Below are positions 48,757 to 61,342 of a stretch of DNA of 64,000 nt, in pieces. Under the pieces are notes generated by a model. That model saw nothing but the letters and a program-made list of their open reading frames with translations, was not told where the DNA came from and did not search any database. Within the stretch, counting starts at the first letter, position 1. Each line of letters begins with the position of its first letter. The position numbers and the translations under genes were made by a program. Source of the DNA: Solen grandis (Eukaryota; Mollusca; Bivalvia; Adapedonta; Solenidae); assembly GCA_021229015.1 (NCBI GenBank), contig CM037781.1:39043897-39107896 (forward strand). The letters run 5' to 3'.

Positions 48757-48800
48757 ACAAGAGCTGTCCGTAAGACAGCACGCTTGACTATTCCATCTGA
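48757..48800 (+). mobile_element. ACAAG-hairpin 5' end, truncated copy
   Basis: ACAAGA followed by hairpin GCTGTCCGTAAGACAGC (48763-48779) and CGCTTGACTATTC. Only the 5' end is recognisable; the rest of the element is missing. Confidence 0.5.
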
Positions 48801-48924
48801 CATATTAGTTTGAAAATTAAATCAATAATCACAGCTGCTGACAAAGGTATATGAATCATGTTAAATAAAATGAAAAAAAACTTAAAATCTGGGAGACTCA
48901 ATCAATTCTGTAAGCTTTACGCAA

Positions 48925-49250
48925 TATTTTGTTTGTTTGTTTGATGGGTTAAACATCCCACCAACAGTACATGTATTTCAGTCATTTGGAGACGATGTCT
49001 ACTTGAGACAGATATGGTGCTGCCACACTGCAGTATCACATAGACATGTGGCATGATACCACACCCAGTCACATTATCCTGACACCGGGCCAACCAGTCC
49101 TGGAACTTCCCTTATATACTGAGCGCCAAGCAAGGGAGCTACTTTAGCTATAAATACCAGTACCTTTTTTTACGACTTTGGTATGTCACCGCTGGGGATC
49201 AAACACATGACCTCCCACTCCCGGGGTGTGCAATACTGCTTTCATCCTTG
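48925..49250 (-). mobile_element. SINE family A, best-preserved copy
   Basis: Runs from TTTGATGGGTTAAACATCCC to a minus-strand tRNA-like head (GGTCATGTGTTTGATCCCC). Contains GACATGTGGCATGATACCAC and CCGGGCCAACCAGTCCTGG. Useful as the family reference within this window. Confidence 0.75.
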
Positions 49251-49259
49251 GCAGATACT

Positions 49260-50300
49260 AAGTTTTACTTATATTTGTATTTGACAGGACTCATTCGTTT
49301 TAAGAGATTTTCTAATTATAGCTTTTGAAATTAAGTGTCTCTCTGATTTCTAAAACTAGCAGATACAGCTGCACCCTGCATCATGACTGAATTCAAGACA
49401 CAGTATCATATGCAGGTTATTCAAATTAATAATTACAGGGTATCATTTGCTAAATTACTCAGTTATTTTATGTATCCTCAATTTGTATTAAAAATAATGG
49501 GTTTTAATACTCCATTGTCTAATAAAGCTTACCTTTTCCTCTGTTAATAATTGATTAATCAATTACTGGCTAGCAAAATTTATTGATTTTTAGATACCAA
49601 TAAGACTGTAACATATCAGAACTGCAGCTTTTAAAATATTTTAACCTTTTTTCTTGAAAATGCCATAAATTCTTCCTTATTCAAAATCCCCATCAATTAA
49701 AAATATATTAATTCTTAAAAAACTTTACAAAAAGATAGTGTATGGCTTGTCGATAAACCACACATGCTGTTGTCATAGTTACAGTATGATAATCCACAAA
49801 AAACACACACACTTCTGATCTCCCTTTGTTCACCCTACATAAACCACACACCAGAACTGCTACGGGCGGGTAATTATATTACTGTCATGTGACCCTGGGG
49901 ACCCAGAACCTCATTTGTTTCAACATCTGGCAGAAACAGCTCATCCATATTACCTTCTATTCAAGTTCCTACTTTCTCTTCTCCAATTAAAATTCCAAAG
50001 ATTGCTGATTAATTTGTCCCTCTCATTCTCTCCCCCCTTTTTTCTTGTAAAATTATTGACAAAATGCAATAATTAAAAATTAAAATTATTAGGTCACAAA
50101 TTCTTTAAACATCCCACAAACAGTTGTTTTGGGTTTTTAACTTGCAATATGAAGAAATTATTATAAAACTATTCACTGCGATAATATGCTAACATACTTG
50201 TATGCAATTTTGTTTTTATTATTAATGTTAGGAAATCAAAGGAGTTCTAGATCTCTAAATTTAAGAATGGTGGAGAATTTAAACTTAATTCATGACATGT
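49260..50300. other. Upstream of OS-9 exons, no exon seen
   Basis: AT-rich. Isolated donor-like sites at 49532 and 49950 (minus) have no plausible exon. Confidence 0.5.
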
Positions 50301-50310
50301 AGGCCAGTTA

Positions 50311-50393
50311 CCTTGGAGATGAGAATGTAACACTCTTCCAAAAGGAAAGTGCTGTCAGCCTGATCTTGGCATTCTATCATACAGTGTGGCCAT
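50311..50393 (-). CDS. Possible exon, weak
   Basis: A minus-strand frame reads CMIECQDQADSTFLLEECYI, then LISK, up to a consensus donor (AAG|GTAACT). Possible acceptors are ATGATAG or GATCAG. It abuts the CAGGGG-ended element at 50399. It lies upstream of the OS-9 exons but does not resemble any part of OS-9. It may be chance. Confidence 0.2.
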
Positions 50394-50398
50394 ACAAC

Positions 50399-50756
50399 CA
50401 GGGGTTTTCTTAAGTGTACGCCCACTTGCCCGTGCTGGGTTAAAATCACCATGGGCAAGTGATTTTTCCAAGGAGATAGCCCGTCGGGCAAGTTTATTTT
50501 CATAAATGAAATGTTTTTTTTTTTTTTTATTTTTTTTTCTACATTATATAGGGGGTGATTGCTTGCAAATTGTGTTTGATACATGTTAATTAAAATTCAC
50601 TAAAATTCATCTTAATACTACACATATTTAGTTTTAAACATTAACAAACACTAACTAACTTAAAGATCGGACAAGCTGTTTTCACTGGGGGCAAGTATAT
50701 GTTCAAAGTAACTTGCCCCCGGGCAAGTGAAAGTCAAATCCTTAAGGAAACCCCTG
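50399..50756 (-). mobile_element. CAGGGG-ended inverted-repeat element, copy 2
   Basis: 358 bp, starting CAGGGGTTTTCTTAAG and ending CTTAAGGAAACCCCTG, flanked on both sides by ACAAC (50394-50398, 50757-50761). Inner matches to copy 1 include the pair of ACTTGCCC blocks. Inserted in the long region upstream of the first recognised OS-9 exon. Confidence 0.78.
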
Positions 50757-50761
50757 ACAAC

Positions 50762-52300
50762 ATGGTATATGACAAGCAACATAACTTAAAAAGAAAACAG
50801 CTGTAAGTCCTTTATTTCTTTACCAATTTTAATGGGATATAGCACATGTGAAGCAAAAAATTGTGCCTACACAAAAGCCCTAATGATTTATGTGATAGCA
50901 AACAAAAATTCACAAAAATGTTAGGAAAAACTGTACATATGTCAAAGGAATCATTGGAACCTATGTGTCGGGCACAATTTTCCGCTTCGCATGCGCTATA
51001 TACCATTAAAATTGATAAAGAAAAAAACACTTTAAGCAGTTTTTCTCTCTGAATCGATGCAAAATATGCTTTTTTGAGATAAATTAAAATGATATGTCAT
51101 ATATCGCACGGCATGGCAACACTGATTGTATGTGTGAAGTATCTGTTTGGTAGTGGGTTGAATATTTTCATTTTCTCTACCTCTTCTTATGATTACTGGG
51201 GGGACAAACATATGGGCAGGAATTTGTAGAAGTCACAATTAATTACTTGAAATTTAATTCATTTTGTAACACAACTGCCTATATTTTATCAAGAGATACT
51301 GAAAACAGGACAGTCATGGTGGCCCAAGATAGTTCATCTGAGTAGTATCTGCCTAATAAATAATACAGTTCACTTCCTTGTGACCCTCAACAATAGCCAG
51401 ACTGATCATCTATCTTTGAGGAGCATTCCATATGACCTGGAGTCCCCTCATCAGTGCACAGGTAAACTAAAAATTCTTCACCTAATTTGTCACTGAAAGG
51501 TATATGATAAAATGTACTTTACAGCATCAGGTTCAAAACTATTACCTGACCCATTAGGCTTTCAATAAGAAAGGTCTGAAAATAACGTTCCCTGAGCCAG
51601 ACTTATAGTGAAGATAAATGTCTCACGCATGCCGGAACACCAACAAGTCCGACTTTCCAACACTCCGTCAACGATGAATAATGCTACATTTCCGCAGGAC
51701 AAACTGTACAGGTGAAAGAGAATTGAGAAGTCACAATTACCTTCTCTGTGGGATTATGAATTATGGACGACACGTCAGTAAGCAATGTCAATGTTCTGTG
51801 ACGATTTCGTCCCAAGAGAGCTAGTCTTTACACCAGACTCATTGAAAATTTATTGATGGCTGAATATTCTATCAGGTACGACCATGGCTCCGTAACGCTA
51901 CAGAACCTTGCGGAAAATAGTCTTTTAAATTTCACACTAGACTCTTCAGGAAATGATTACTGGAACACAAAAACATGGCTGAAATTAAAAGGAAATGTTG
52001 TTTTCATGCACAATGGTGTATTGTCTTCACTTATTCAGGTTGCAAAATAAAAAGCCACTTTAGTAATGAGAAGCCATAGTTTGTGATGTTGCTACATGTA
52101 TTAATTTGCTGATGTACTTTATATTGCTCAATATTCAATCATTTTTGAAACTGCTTTAAGTGATTGCAGAATCTTTGACATTATTTGTTATCTCTAACAT
52201 GTCCATTCGACAAGTATAACATTAAAATGCATTGCAAATAATATCTGCGAGATTTATTGGGGTCAAGCCTTTTATCTCATCTGTAAAATTTTGTTATAAA
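50762..52300. other. No confirmed gene
   Basis: A minus frame before a donor near 51740 reads RNRHRTLTLLTDVSSIIHNP, then TEK, which could be an exon, but no acceptor or homology decides it. Confidence 0.4.
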
Positions 52301-52301
52301 A

Positions 52302-52897
52302 ACAAGAGGGCCATAGAGGCCCTGGATCGCTCACCTGAGTATGTGGTTACCAAAGGAACATCTGTAATAAAACATTTTGAAATCTGGCCAGTTTTTACTA
52401 TATACATTTAAGGCAAATTAGCCCACCCCTGGTGGCCATGTTTTTTATGAATCAGTATAATTTAGCAATCTTGGTAGAGGGTTACCTAAAGATCATCTGT
52501 ACTAAAACATTTTGAAATCTGGCCAGTAGTTTTGAAGGAGATGATTTTTCATTTTTTTTTCTACATGATTCAAGTTTATTTTAGCAGCTTTTGTGAAGGT
52601 TCACCAAAGGATCATCCCTGCCAAGTTTAATCAAATTCTTTTCAGTGGTTTCAGAGAAGATGTTGTTTAAAGCAACTGTTGCATGACGATGGACGACAAC
52701 GGACGCAGGGTGATCGCAAAAGCTCACCTTGAGCACTGTGAGTATAATAGTGCTCAGCCCCGCATTCAGTTACCCTTAAAAGTCCATAATGTTAGCATTT
52801 GTATCTCTGTTGTATCATAACGTATAGAGTGTAAGCTGGGGAACAAATCTGTAAAAGTTGCGAGCATTATGGTTAACTGATCGCAGGGCAGGTGAGC
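52302..52897 (+). mobile_element. ACAAG-hairpin element, related to the 31.9 kb copy
   Basis: Starts ACAAG plus AGGGCCATAGAGGCCCT, continues with GGATCGCTCACCTGAGTA, carries partial core units, then GACGATGGACGACAACGGAC and an AGCTCACCTTGAGCACTG end. The end is interrupted by about 110 bases before GCAGGTGAGCTAACAAAA, so it may be composite. Confidence 0.65.
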
Positions 52898-53247
52898 TAA
52901 CAAAAGTGTAAGTATGGAGCAAGTATGTCAAATATATAGACTTTACTCCTTATAGAAATGGAGAACCTGACAGTTCTGATTCATAATTATTACACTTCTG
53001 CTACTCACTATCTACATGTATTTATATCTTAAGTTTCAAATCAATACCTCAAATAGTTCAGGAGTTATGATCTTCATAAAAGTTGATATATAAAATAAAG
53101 GGAGATACATGTAATCAGAAAATCAGACCAGGCAGAGTTATGGTTCTTGGTTACTACACTGCTCCTACTTGCTATCAAATTATGTTTATAAGTTTCAAGT
53201 CCTTACAGTCTTGTTTATGAGTTTTGCTCTCCACAAAAAAATTATGA

Positions 53248-53608
53248 ACAAGAGGGCCATAGAGGCCCTGGATCACTCCACTGAGTATAGGGTTACCAAA
53301 GGAACATCTGTACTAAAATATTTTGAAATCTGGCCAGAAGTTTTGAAGGAAATGATTTTTAAAGTTTTCACTTTTTTTTCTGTTGCCATGGCAACCAGAG
53401 TTCTACATGGATCAAGTTTATTTTAGCAACTTTTGTGAAGGTTCACCCAAAAATCATCCCTGCCAAGTTTAATCACATTCTATCCAGAGGTTTCAGAGGA
53501 GATGTTGTTTAAAGCAAATAATTAGGGACAGACGACGCATGTCACACAATGATGGATGCTGGACGCATGGTGATCACAAGAGCTCACCTTCAGCACAGGT
53601 GAGCTAAA
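53248..53608 (+). mobile_element. ACAAG-hairpin element, short copy
   Basis: Starts ACAAG plus AGGGCCATAGAGGCCCT, one core unit, GACAGACGACGCATG, and ends AGCTCACCTTCAGCACAGGTGAGCTAA. Complete at both ends and only 361 bp, it shows the minimal form of the family. Confidence 0.72.
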
Positions 53609-53611
53609 AAG

Positions 53612-54340
53612 TAAAGGGAGATAATCAAAACCAGACTTGGTAGAAGTATGGTTCTCAGTGTCACTGCACTATTCCTAGTTGTAATCTACTTATTTATGAA
53701 GTTTCAAGTCAATACCTTGTATAGTTTTGAAGTAATTATGGTAAATAAGTTATTCTCTGGACAGAAATTCATTGTAAAATTAAACAAAGGTAGATAATTA
53801 AAAAACTGGTCCATGTAGAGTTACAGTTCTTGGTAACTGCACTTTCCAATCTCACTATCTAAATTTTGAGGTTTAAGTCAATGACTTGTATAGTTTATGA
53901 GCTATGCTCTCGACAGAAATTGAAAAAAATAAAAAAATAAAAAGGAATTATTCCAAAATTGGGCCAGACAGAGTTATGGTTCTTAGTCTCTTAGTCAATG
54001 CACTTCTCCTAGTCACATTCTATTCATATATGAAGTTTCAAGTCAATACCTTATATAGTTACTGCAGAATAAAGACAATGCAAAAAAAAAAGTGTAAATG
54101 AAAAGGGGAATAACTAAAAAAAAAAATATCAGAGTTATGGACCTTGTACATGACATTTTCCCATGTCAAGCTGTCTGTAAATGAAATTTCATCTCAATAG
54201 CATGATCAGAACTTGAGTTATTGCAAAATAAAAAATATGACAAAGTGTGATGGACAGACAGACAGACGGATGGACGGACAGATGGACAGACAAAGGCAAA
54301 TGATTATGCCCCCCTCCCCATTTTGGTGGGGTCATAAAAA
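53612..54340 (+). repeat. Diverged tandem core element ending in GACR tract and CCCC hairpin
   Basis: Four diverged units of roughly 170 bp share AGTTATGGTTCTTGGT and TTTCAAGTCAATACCTT landmarks. They are followed by GACAGACAGACAGACGGATG and a hairpin around CCCCTCCCCATTTTGGTGGGG, then TCATAAAAA (54304-54340). The end is the same type as at 43094-43137. Confidence 0.6.
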
Positions 54341-54344
54341 TGCA

Positions 54345-56885
54345 CACTTTCTTTTGCAAGTAAGTATAGCTTAAGATTGTGGGACATGAAATTACCTACA
54401 CATACCACATGTAACCTACACAAGAATTTTGCAAGAGCTTCACTGATGAACAGACTCCTATTTTGCCAGTGAAAACCTTCAATTTTCCAAACAGCGGACA
54501 AGTACAAACACATCATCGAGCATGTCAAATGTCCTTCTCTCTGCAATGGGGACACCTGACCCATCTCCGATAATCCCAGCTCGTTTCTCTCAACTCTCAT
54601 CACCGATATTGTGTTACCAATTTTTAACATATCATTCCCATGAGCCTCTGGAACAGAATTTTATTGACGGTTCTGATCATAAATAATTGATAAATAATCA
54701 GAACATACTAATTAGCAACAATTTCCATGCATGGTTTTCATAACTCTATAGCAATGCAAGGCCATAAAACTCAGTCTTATGAAACCATCAGGTAAAACAG
54801 TATTAAAGGTTTTTGATGTTTCAAATATCCTGTAGTGGAGATAATACAAAGACTCGACATTATTACAGGCTCTGTTAGTATCAGATTGTATTTATTGGAC
54901 TCGGTGTAGGAAATGTATCTGTCTCGCGTAGTTTGACGACATGCTGTAGGGGACAGAGACGGGACATTTATCACACTTCGTTAGTCAAGAGAATACAGTT
55001 ATTAACGACTATAGTAGACTGACAGTACACTGAAGCATACAAAGTATGAGAATAACTTCAGGATAAATCTACCTGTGGATGTATAAAAACCGTTACATGT
55101 GTAGTATTATGAAGACACTGGAATATCAGTGTGTGAAAAAGTTGTGAAAAATCTCATAAAGGTATTCATTATATAGGATGAAATGGATTTTAATTTTGTA
55201 AATGCATGCATGGGGCTTGGTTATTTTTCTATGCATGAAAATAATTAAACATTGACTTTGATCTAATATTATTTCCAGGAATATATTCCTTTGTTTTTAT
55301 TCTGTGTTTAATTTTAGAACACTCAGGATGACTGGTTTTCTCATTTGCATGATTTTTTTATCATATGAGTTAATATTGTAACAAAAGTGTGAGTGTTTGC
55401 TAAAATAAACTTTAAAAAAAATCTTATACAGTACAGATAACCTCAGACAGTCCAGGATTAAACAGCAAAGATGGTAAGATTTTTTTTCTTTAATTTTCTT
55501 TCTTTTGCAACAAATGGACAAAAACAATATCTCTTATGAAAATCTTCTCATTAAGTATTTACAAAGATTTTGATGGATTTGGAAACCAGAGTACCTATAG
55601 AAAATCCAAGTGTCCAAACAAAGTGGGAACCAAAACTGTTAAGATTGACCTGGGATCAAACCTGGATTGTACTGTTGAAAGGCCAGTACAAAAACCACAC
55701 TTCTATCTAGACATTTTTCATATATTCATATTCTATAAATTATAATAATTTAAACCTTGAAAAATAATGGGAAACAAATAGAGTAAGAATATATACTTTG
55801 TTTTTGTTTTCAGGTAATTTATTCAATTATTTCCCCAATACTTTTTAGTCATTTAACAGCAAGCAAGTTTCAAAACCTTTCTTCCCTAGATAAACCAGAA
55901 TGGACAGAGCATCTACCAACAAGTTAAAATATTTTTTCTTATATTATTAAATTATGGATTTTTTTTTCCTAAAAGCAAAAAGCCAAAGTATGAATTCTTT
56001 CAATTAAATATCTGGTGCATGTGTGCACGCGCGTGCGTGCGTGCATGTGTTAACTGATATAGTATATAAGGGTCAGGTAGGAAGAACCTGCCCCCCTCCT
56101 AAAAACGTGACCTTGAAGGTTTCCTCATATGAAAAGTCTATGACCACATCAGGACTTCAACCCACAACAGTAAGGGAATAATTTTCATATTTGTAACTAT
56201 AATCATTCAAATTAATTCAACATCTGCAATTCAGGCACAAATGCCGTACCTTATTTAAAGGTATCGTGAAGATATTAGAACGGAACTTGTCCTTTCCTAT
56301 TACAGCATAAAGATGAATAATAAGTTTTCCAATTTGAGAGCTTGATGCAAAACTACTGTTTCTACTTCATTATTTATAAATGTATGTAGTTACCAAAGGT
56401 TTGCACCAAGTCCTTGGACTAAGAATTTCATTTTCTCAGAATCTGCAACAAATTGCTTCACTATATGTCCATAAGACTTTCAGTTTTAATCTTTGTGTTA
56501 CTGACAACCAGTCAGTGGAGGAGGGAAGAGAATCAGTCAAACAATGCAAATTATCTGTTACGTTTAATAGGACGTTCATCAGTGAGTACAGATGCAGGAA
56601 ATAACTAAAACAAAATTACATTTTTGGGACTCCTGCAATTCATTTTCCAGACTGCTTAGAAATGATATTAGCGTGAATAAAAAACATTAGCATTTTTTTT
56701 TTTTTTTGAAAATCAGATAATTTAAGCAGACACAATTGACACAAACAAATACAATAAATCAAAATATATAGCCTTTTCGTTTTAACTCAAACATTATAAG
56801 CAAATTTTAAAGCACCTTTTTACATTTTACTAATTCAAATGGCCTACTCCAGCGTCGGAGACCCACTAGTGCTTATTCCGTTCCT
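54345..56885. other. No confirmed gene
   Basis: A minus-strand segment near 54870-54945 follows a strong acceptor (GTCTCTGTCCCCTACAG) and could be an exon. A decayed SINE B fragment lies at 56095-56185, a GC/GT-rich microsatellite at 56020-56045. Otherwise AT-rich. Confidence 0.4.
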
Positions 56886-56903
56886 TCATACAGATGTAAT
56901 AGG

Positions 56904-57154
56904 GGGCCGCTGTGGCCGAGCAGTTACAGTCGTGGACTACAAATCTCTCAGCCCCTCACCGCTGTGGTTCGAATCCCAGTAGGGACTTCGGATTTTTCAT
57001 GTGAGGAAGCCTTCCAGCTGGCTTGCGGTAGGTCGGTGGTTCTACCCGGGTACCTCTGTGTACTTGGGGCCTTCCTCCACCTGTAATTAGCTGGACGTCG
57101 CTATATGATTGAAATACTATCGCAGTGACGGTAAACCCCAATACAACAACAACA
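56904..57154 (+). mobile_element. SINE family B with a different tRNA head and CAA tail
   Basis: Head GGCCGCTGTGGCCGAGCAGT and B box GGTTCGAATCCC, body as in family B, but the tail is ACAACAACAAC instead of the CAAGTCAAGTC form. Flanked by the 14-bp duplication ACAGATGTAATAGG (56890-56903, 57155-57168). A subfamily variant. Confidence 0.9.
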
Positions 57155-57169
57155 ACAGATGTAATAGGC

Positions 57170-58435
57170 AGCCGTGGGTATCCGACGATGGGCCTACTTA
57201 TACCTTTACTATTTTTGTCTCCAATTAAAAGAGTATTGATTAACTTTAAGGTACTTTACATTATAGTAATAAAATATTTGTTATCATTAATTTTTCAGCA
57301 GTTATTTTTGTTGGGTTAAATAGATCATTATTCGTTTATTAATAATCTTTCATGAATATTCGTAAATATTTAAACAAGACATTTGAATGGCATTTGGGTC
57401 CTGAATGTGGCTTTACATTTGAAAGTGCTTAAAATAAATTTTGAAAATCTAAGATAATGCAATATAAGGATTAAATATTCTATAAGCATTCAAGTATTCA
57501 TTACTTTTATTACATGACAGAAGGGAGGCCCATTCTATGTCAGTAATAATATGGCAGAAAGACCTTGATCCATTTAGTTAAAACTTTGAAATAGTACAAA
57601 TCCATTGAAGTGATATTATCAACATTCCCTTGAGCTTTTGTTGCCTTAGTATTTAACAGAAGGGTAATATTTATAATAATGTTCCATTATTTTCCAGATC
57701 CTAAGTTTACAAAAAGCAGGTCATGGAGTAGCCAGGGGCTTTTAGAATAAGCATCTGGTGACCTAGATATGGAATATAAGTCATGTGCCATTACTTTTGC
57801 ATCCTTTATCATACAAACAAACTAATCTTTGAACACATGGAGACATNNNNNNNNNNNNNNNNNNNNNNNNNNNNNNNNNNNNNNNNNNNNNNNNNNNNNN
57901 NNNNNNNNNNNNNNNNNNNNNNNNNNNNNNNNNNNNNNNNNNNNNNCTTTTTTATTCATGGATGGATTTTCTTAAAGAAACTTTGTTTGAAAACTGGGAT
58001 CTATGCGCTTTCAGTGTTTGTATGGGTAGATAGTGTATAGGCATTAGGGTCGTTAAAAGTTTATGTAAAATACCGACGTTCCATAAATTCATCGACGCGG
58101 GCCGGTTATGTACAAAGCTGTGTACGATTTCGTGTATTGTATAAAACAACGTTAAATGACCTTTTTATTCTGTACCTATATTTTGTTTAATAACAAAGCT
58201 ATTTATTTAAGAATCTTACAATAATAACTTTACTTTCTGCAAACACATCATTGGTTTTGTGAAAACAGAAGTTTTATCATAACGAAGCGCTTGTCGATTT
58301 AGATTTGCATATGGAACCTTTTCATGCGTTTCTGTCTTTAAATTTTATTTAGCATGGGACCTTTGTGCAATACAGTAAATATATAAGATTTTTGTACACA
58401 CTTGCGACCAGATTCATAAACATATTGTGCGGTCA
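57170..58435. other. No gene seen around the gap
   Basis: AT-rich on both sides of the N run; no exon or known repeat recognised. Confidence 0.55.
57847..57946. other. Assembly gap, 100 N
   Basis: A second run of exactly 100 N. Together with 7747-7846 it isolates the 50 kb contig that carries OS-9. Confidence 1.
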
Positions 58436-58565
58436 CGTGATTGAAATCATCTCATTCACAGATGGTCATTGACAGAAATTTTGATTTCTAACTATATGTG
58501 TTTAAACGTCTACCAATGCCCATCTACAAGCACATGGTCAACCAATGCAACCGTCCGTGATTGTG

Positions 58566-61112
58566 AAGAAAATGAGTGGTTCTTATAACTTAGCTGGACA
58601 GTCAATGAAAGCAATTTTTAAACTTATAAGTATCTATATAAATTTACAAATATTTCAGTTAAACACAAACTTGAATTATTTGATAAGTTAGTCCTTCCAA
58701 TTTTAAATTATGGTAGTGAGACTTGGGGTTTCCATCATGGTAATGCAATTGAAAAAGTACATGTACAATTTTGCAAGAAGTTGTTAGGTGTAAAAAAATC
58801 ATCCCAAAATGACTTTATATATGGAGAAGTGGGTAGAGCTCCTATTCAGAATACTAGATTTTATAATATTATCAAATTTTGGATGAAAATACTTAGATCA
58901 GATTCTAATAAATATTTTTACATTATATATAATGCGTTGTATCAAGATTTGTTAAATAACCCTGAATGCAAAAATTGGTGGTCTTTGCTAAGAAATTTAG
59001 TTTTCTCATTAGGTTTTGCTGAAGTATGGTATTCACAATCTGTTGGTGATGAAAAGTTGTTTTTATTATTAGTTAAACAGAGAATACATGATCATTTTTT
59101 ACAAAACTGGCACAGTCAACTTCTCAATTCAAGTAGGGCTTTATTTTATAGAAATATTGCTGATTTTAAATTCCAGCCATATCTTAATTTAATTAATTCA
59201 TCAAAAAAAGGATTATTCTTTCCCGCATGCGTGTTTCCTCACATAGATATTGAAACTGGCAGATGGAACAGTCCTAATGCTATACCTATTGAAGACAGAT
59301 TATATACATTTTGTAATAAATTAGAAGATGAATTTCATTTTGTGCTTGAATGTAAAATGTATAAAAGCTTAAGAAAACAATTTATTCCTTCATATTACCA
59401 TTTAAGACCAAACATGTTTAAACTTACTGAATTATTTATGTCAAATAACACCGATATTATAAGAAAACTGAGTATATATTTAATTAAAGCATCTGAACAC
59501 AGAAATACTCTCCTTTATCATAGATAAGTCTCATAGATAAAATTATATCAATATTGACATTTTTCTAAGATTAGAATTATGATTATATAGCTATTGAATC
59601 ATGTATGTAATATGCTTATATTTTAGTACACTACTATGTTACATTATTAATTACTATAACATGTGGTTTACATATGCCTCTTCTATTCAATTTCTGGTTT
59701 TTATGGTGTACATAAACAAATGGGATGAGCAGATAAAAAAAAAACAAAAAAAAAAAACTTTTTTTGGCATAGTCTGCCGGTTCCATGTATATGCATTTCA
59801 TGTTAAAACAATGATTTCAACTGTAAACTAAATATACTTATACATTTTTGATATAAAGTCCACAAAATAATTCATACTCACCTTGTTGCCATGTGTTCTT
59901 CTGTCTATCCAGCAGAAATTTAATGATTACAATATCCATCTCTTGTTTTAAAAATAGCATATTAGACTATGAGAAAATAAAAGAAACAACAACTTATCTT
60001 AAACTTTAAAATGTTTTTGTTAAGTAATATTAATATATTTTTATAACAAAATTTCACTTTAATATCCTTCTTGCAGTTGTATCTCGTGTTCATTGATTTT
60101 ATCATGTATTTCGGTGTGCGTAATTTTTACACGCTTATTACAATATATTAGCATGAGTTGTATTACCCCCCCCCCCCTCCCCTCTCTTAATTTTTTTCTC
60201 TACGAGTCTCTCCCTTCTCTCTGTACTGATATTAACAATTATAGATTTAGATTTTATTCAATTATTCCAGAAGGTCAATGACCCATGTGGATGTACAATT
60301 TGTGGATGTATATTGACAATTTGGTTTTTATTGTTATATGTCCATTTACTTCACCTTGTTTTTTTGTTTCGACAAGGGAAGTTCATCATGGACAAATATG
60401 AACAATTGTTACATATTATGTTTTTTGTCTTGTGTAAAAGCAGATTAAATGCATTTTATTGAATTAATAGGTCAACATGTTTAATAGGGGTACTTTTTAA
60501 TAGAAACCTTTTGATTTGCTATTTATAATTGTTTTTCTCACTTCTCTCTCACTCACGCTTTCACTTTCTCTCTCTCTCTCTCTTTCATGTCCATAACTTC
60601 ACCTTGATTTTCGTTTCGACAAGGGAATTTCCAACATGGACAAATGTTACATGTGTGTTTTGTATTATGTAAAGTAAAACAGGTTAATTATATTCTATCA
60701 TTTTGATAGATGAACACGATTAATAGGTGTACATTTAAATAGAACCTTTGGGTTTTTCTGTCTGTAATTGTTTTCTCACCCTCCCTCACTCACTTTCTCT
60801 CTCTCTCTCTCTCTCTGTACTGTTATTTTCATGGATAGTGACAAGTTCGTATTTATTTATATATATATGTCAATTACTTCACTTTATTTTTTTTTTTTTT
60901 TCGTTTCGGCAAGTGAAGATGCAATATTGACAAAAGCAGTGCAATAGTAAATGTTTAAATATACCTAGACAGCTATAATGCTATTTAAATGCTGTTTATA
61001 TATTGTTTATTATATTTATGTTTATTTGTACTGTCGCTATGCTGTAATAACCACATGGGTCTTGTGACCTTCTGGTATATATGAAATAAAACTTTGAAAC
61101 TTTGAAACTTTA
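58566..61112 (+). mobile_element. 5'-truncated non-LTR retrotransposon, RT C-terminus and 3' UTR
   Basis: The open frame runs from 58622 to 59527 and contains ELFDKLVLPILNYGSETWGF, then KVHVQFCKKLLGVKKSSQND. This is the C-terminal part of the reverse-transcriptase ORF common in molluscan LINEs, followed by a Cys/His region (FCNKLEDEFHFVLEC). Residues before 58622 continue in another frame (GQSMKAIFKL), so there is a one-base frameshift near 58617. The 3' UTR has three diverged copies of a TTCACCTTG...TTTCGACAAG unit near 60348, 60596 and 60875, CT-rich microsatellites, and a tail of repeated CTTTGAAA after AATAAAA. It interrupts the duplicated promoter-like block. It is a dead fragment and also lacks the RT core. 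Confidence 0.85.
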
Positions 61113-61342
61113 TATCACACAACAATAGTTTTAAAAAGATAATCAAACCATATTTAGAATTATAAACTATATTTAGATTTTCTATTTTCATTTGGCGTAA
61201 AATGACTGACCACTCATCGCGCATGCGCTCACTTCACATGTTAAAATTTCGAATTCACTACCCGGAACTGGTGAAGACGTAATGTTGCATAAGGTATCAC
61301 GTGGAACCGCAAGCACCTGCTTCGAGGATACGGTTTACTGAA

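Noticed and set aside
51853..52050. 65-codon plus-strand ORF beginning near 51853
   Set aside because: No recognisable domain or splice context, and it starts in ordinary AT-rich sequence.
54304..54630. 108-codon minus-strand ORF
   Set aside because: Its end overlaps the terminal hairpin of a repeat; no splice sites or recognisable domain. Possible but unsupported.
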